This document shows, piece after piece, positions 63,431 to 64,000 of a stretch of DNA of 64,000 nucleotides; the first letter of the stretch is position 1, and each line of letters starts with the position of its first letter. The notes beneath the pieces were generated by a model. The model worked only from the letters and a program-made list of their open reading frames with translations. It was not told where the DNA came from and ran no database searches. Origin of the DNA: Oxyruncus cristatus (taxonomy: Eukaryota; Chordata; Aves; Passeriformes; Cotingidae); NCBI GenBank assembly GCA_013399855.1, contig VXAY01003767.1, positions 1,510,320 to 1,574,319 of the forward strand. Direction: 5' to 3'. The translations under genes were made by a program, and so were the position numbers.

Positions 63431-64000
63431 CTACATGGTTCTCTACATGGTAGGGAGTGTCTTGACTCTTCAGAACTTCAAGTCGGGAATAGTAACATTG
63501 AATGCCTGTGGATCAAAATCAGGGGGAAGGCCAACAAGGCTGATATCCTGGTGGGAGTCTGTTACAGACCACACAACCAGGATGATGAGGATGATGAATT
63601 TTTCTACAAACAGCTGACAGATGTCTCAAAATTGCGAGCCCTTGTTCTTGTGGGTAACTTTAACCTGCCGGATGTCTGCTGGGAACTCCACACAGCAGAG
63701 AAGAGGGAGTCTAGGAGATTCCTAGAGTGTATAGAAGACAATTTCCTACTCCAGCTGGTAAACGAGCCTACCAGGGATGGGGGCCAGCTAGACCTTCTGT
63801 TTACAAACAGAGAGGGGCTGGTGGGAGATGTGGTGGTTGGAGGCCGTCTGGGGCACAGTGACCACGAAATAATAGAATTCTCGATACTCAGGGATGTGAG
63901 AAGGGCCGTCAATAAAACCTCTACGCTGGACTTCCAGAGGGCAGATTTTGGCCTGTTCAAAAGAAAGGTACCGTGGAAAACAGTCCTTGAAAACAAAGGG
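63401..64000 (+). mobile_element. CR1 LINE ORF2 endonuclease segment, open to the window edge
   Basis: The frame opens after a TGA at 63398-63400 and runs 200 codons without a stop to the last base. Recognisable CR1 sequence starts near 63440. It includes IECLWIKIRGKANKADI, VGVCYRPHNQDD, LVLVGNFNLPDVCW, FLECIEDNFLLQLVNEPTR, LDLLFTNREGLVGDVVVGG, LGHSDHEIIEFSI and STLDFQRADFGLF. This is the C-terminal two thirds of the APE-type endonuclease domain that nicks target DNA. The SDH triad is kept (63857-63865), but the GDFN motif reads GNFN, with AAC at 63656-63658. In this nuclease family that Asp is catalytic. The N-terminal part of the domain is absent, so the piece is 5'-truncated or broken. Reverse-transcriptase sequence would be expected past 64000. 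Confidence 0.93.

Noticed and set aside
1..64000. CRISPR arrays, operons, phage or other prokaryotic systems
   Set aside because: There are no regularly spaced direct repeats and no dense coding or ribosome-binding sites. The repeats present are avian retroelements.

Overview
The window is most likely nuclear DNA from a bird, and probably a passerine. The repeats support this. There are 5'-truncated CR1 LINE copies whose 3' ends carry the avian ATTCTATG-type octamer tail, several avian LTRs of kinds usually grouped with ERVL or ERVK, and one short retroposon at 10603-10745 with a tRNA-Ile(AAT)-like head and a CR1-like tail. That last architecture matches the TguSINE1 type known from passerines. 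Everything else is AT-rich, stop-rich sequence typical of an intergenic desert or a long intron. I found no rRNA, CRISPR array, operon, bacterial or phage sequence, and no convincing host protein-coding gene.

Layout. 1-6756: AT-rich noncoding. 6757-7307: CR1 (+). 8264-8620: unusual open minus-strand frame ending in an A-rich tract with an assembly gap. 10022-10067: 46-base poly(T). 10603-10745: tRNA-Ile SINE (-). 14792-15265: ERVL-type LTR (+). 19371-20021: CR1 (-) containing a nested CR1 (+). 20351-20423: CR1 tail (+). 20500-21870: GC-richer, CA-rich block, possibly an LTR (-). 24031-24906: old CR1 reverse-transcriptase region (+). 28006-28453: long CTTT/CCTT microsatellite with a 112-base gap. 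32590-33280: LTR (+). 34100-34281 and 37800-38250: CR1 (-). 47771-48239: LTR (-), abutting a CR1 (+) to 48908. 49513-50094: LTR (+). 56812-57206: LTR (-) of the same family as the one at 14792. About 62860-63430: LTR (-). 63401-64000: open CR1 endonuclease frame (+) leaving the window.

The elements do not form a pathway. All CR1 copies are 5'-truncated, and the SINE presumably used the CR1 enzyme through its shared tail. The LTRs look solitary, since no gag, pol or env segment was recognised next to them. The most informative points are the tRNA-Ile SINE, the nested CR1, the CR1 endonuclease frame with an Asp-to-Asn change in its GDFN motif, the LTR-CR1 chimeric frame at 48183, and one possible membrane-segment exon at 8534-8620. 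I did not find a convincing new biological system. Family calls rest on recognition of sequence by eye, not on alignment, so LTR boundaries are approximate.
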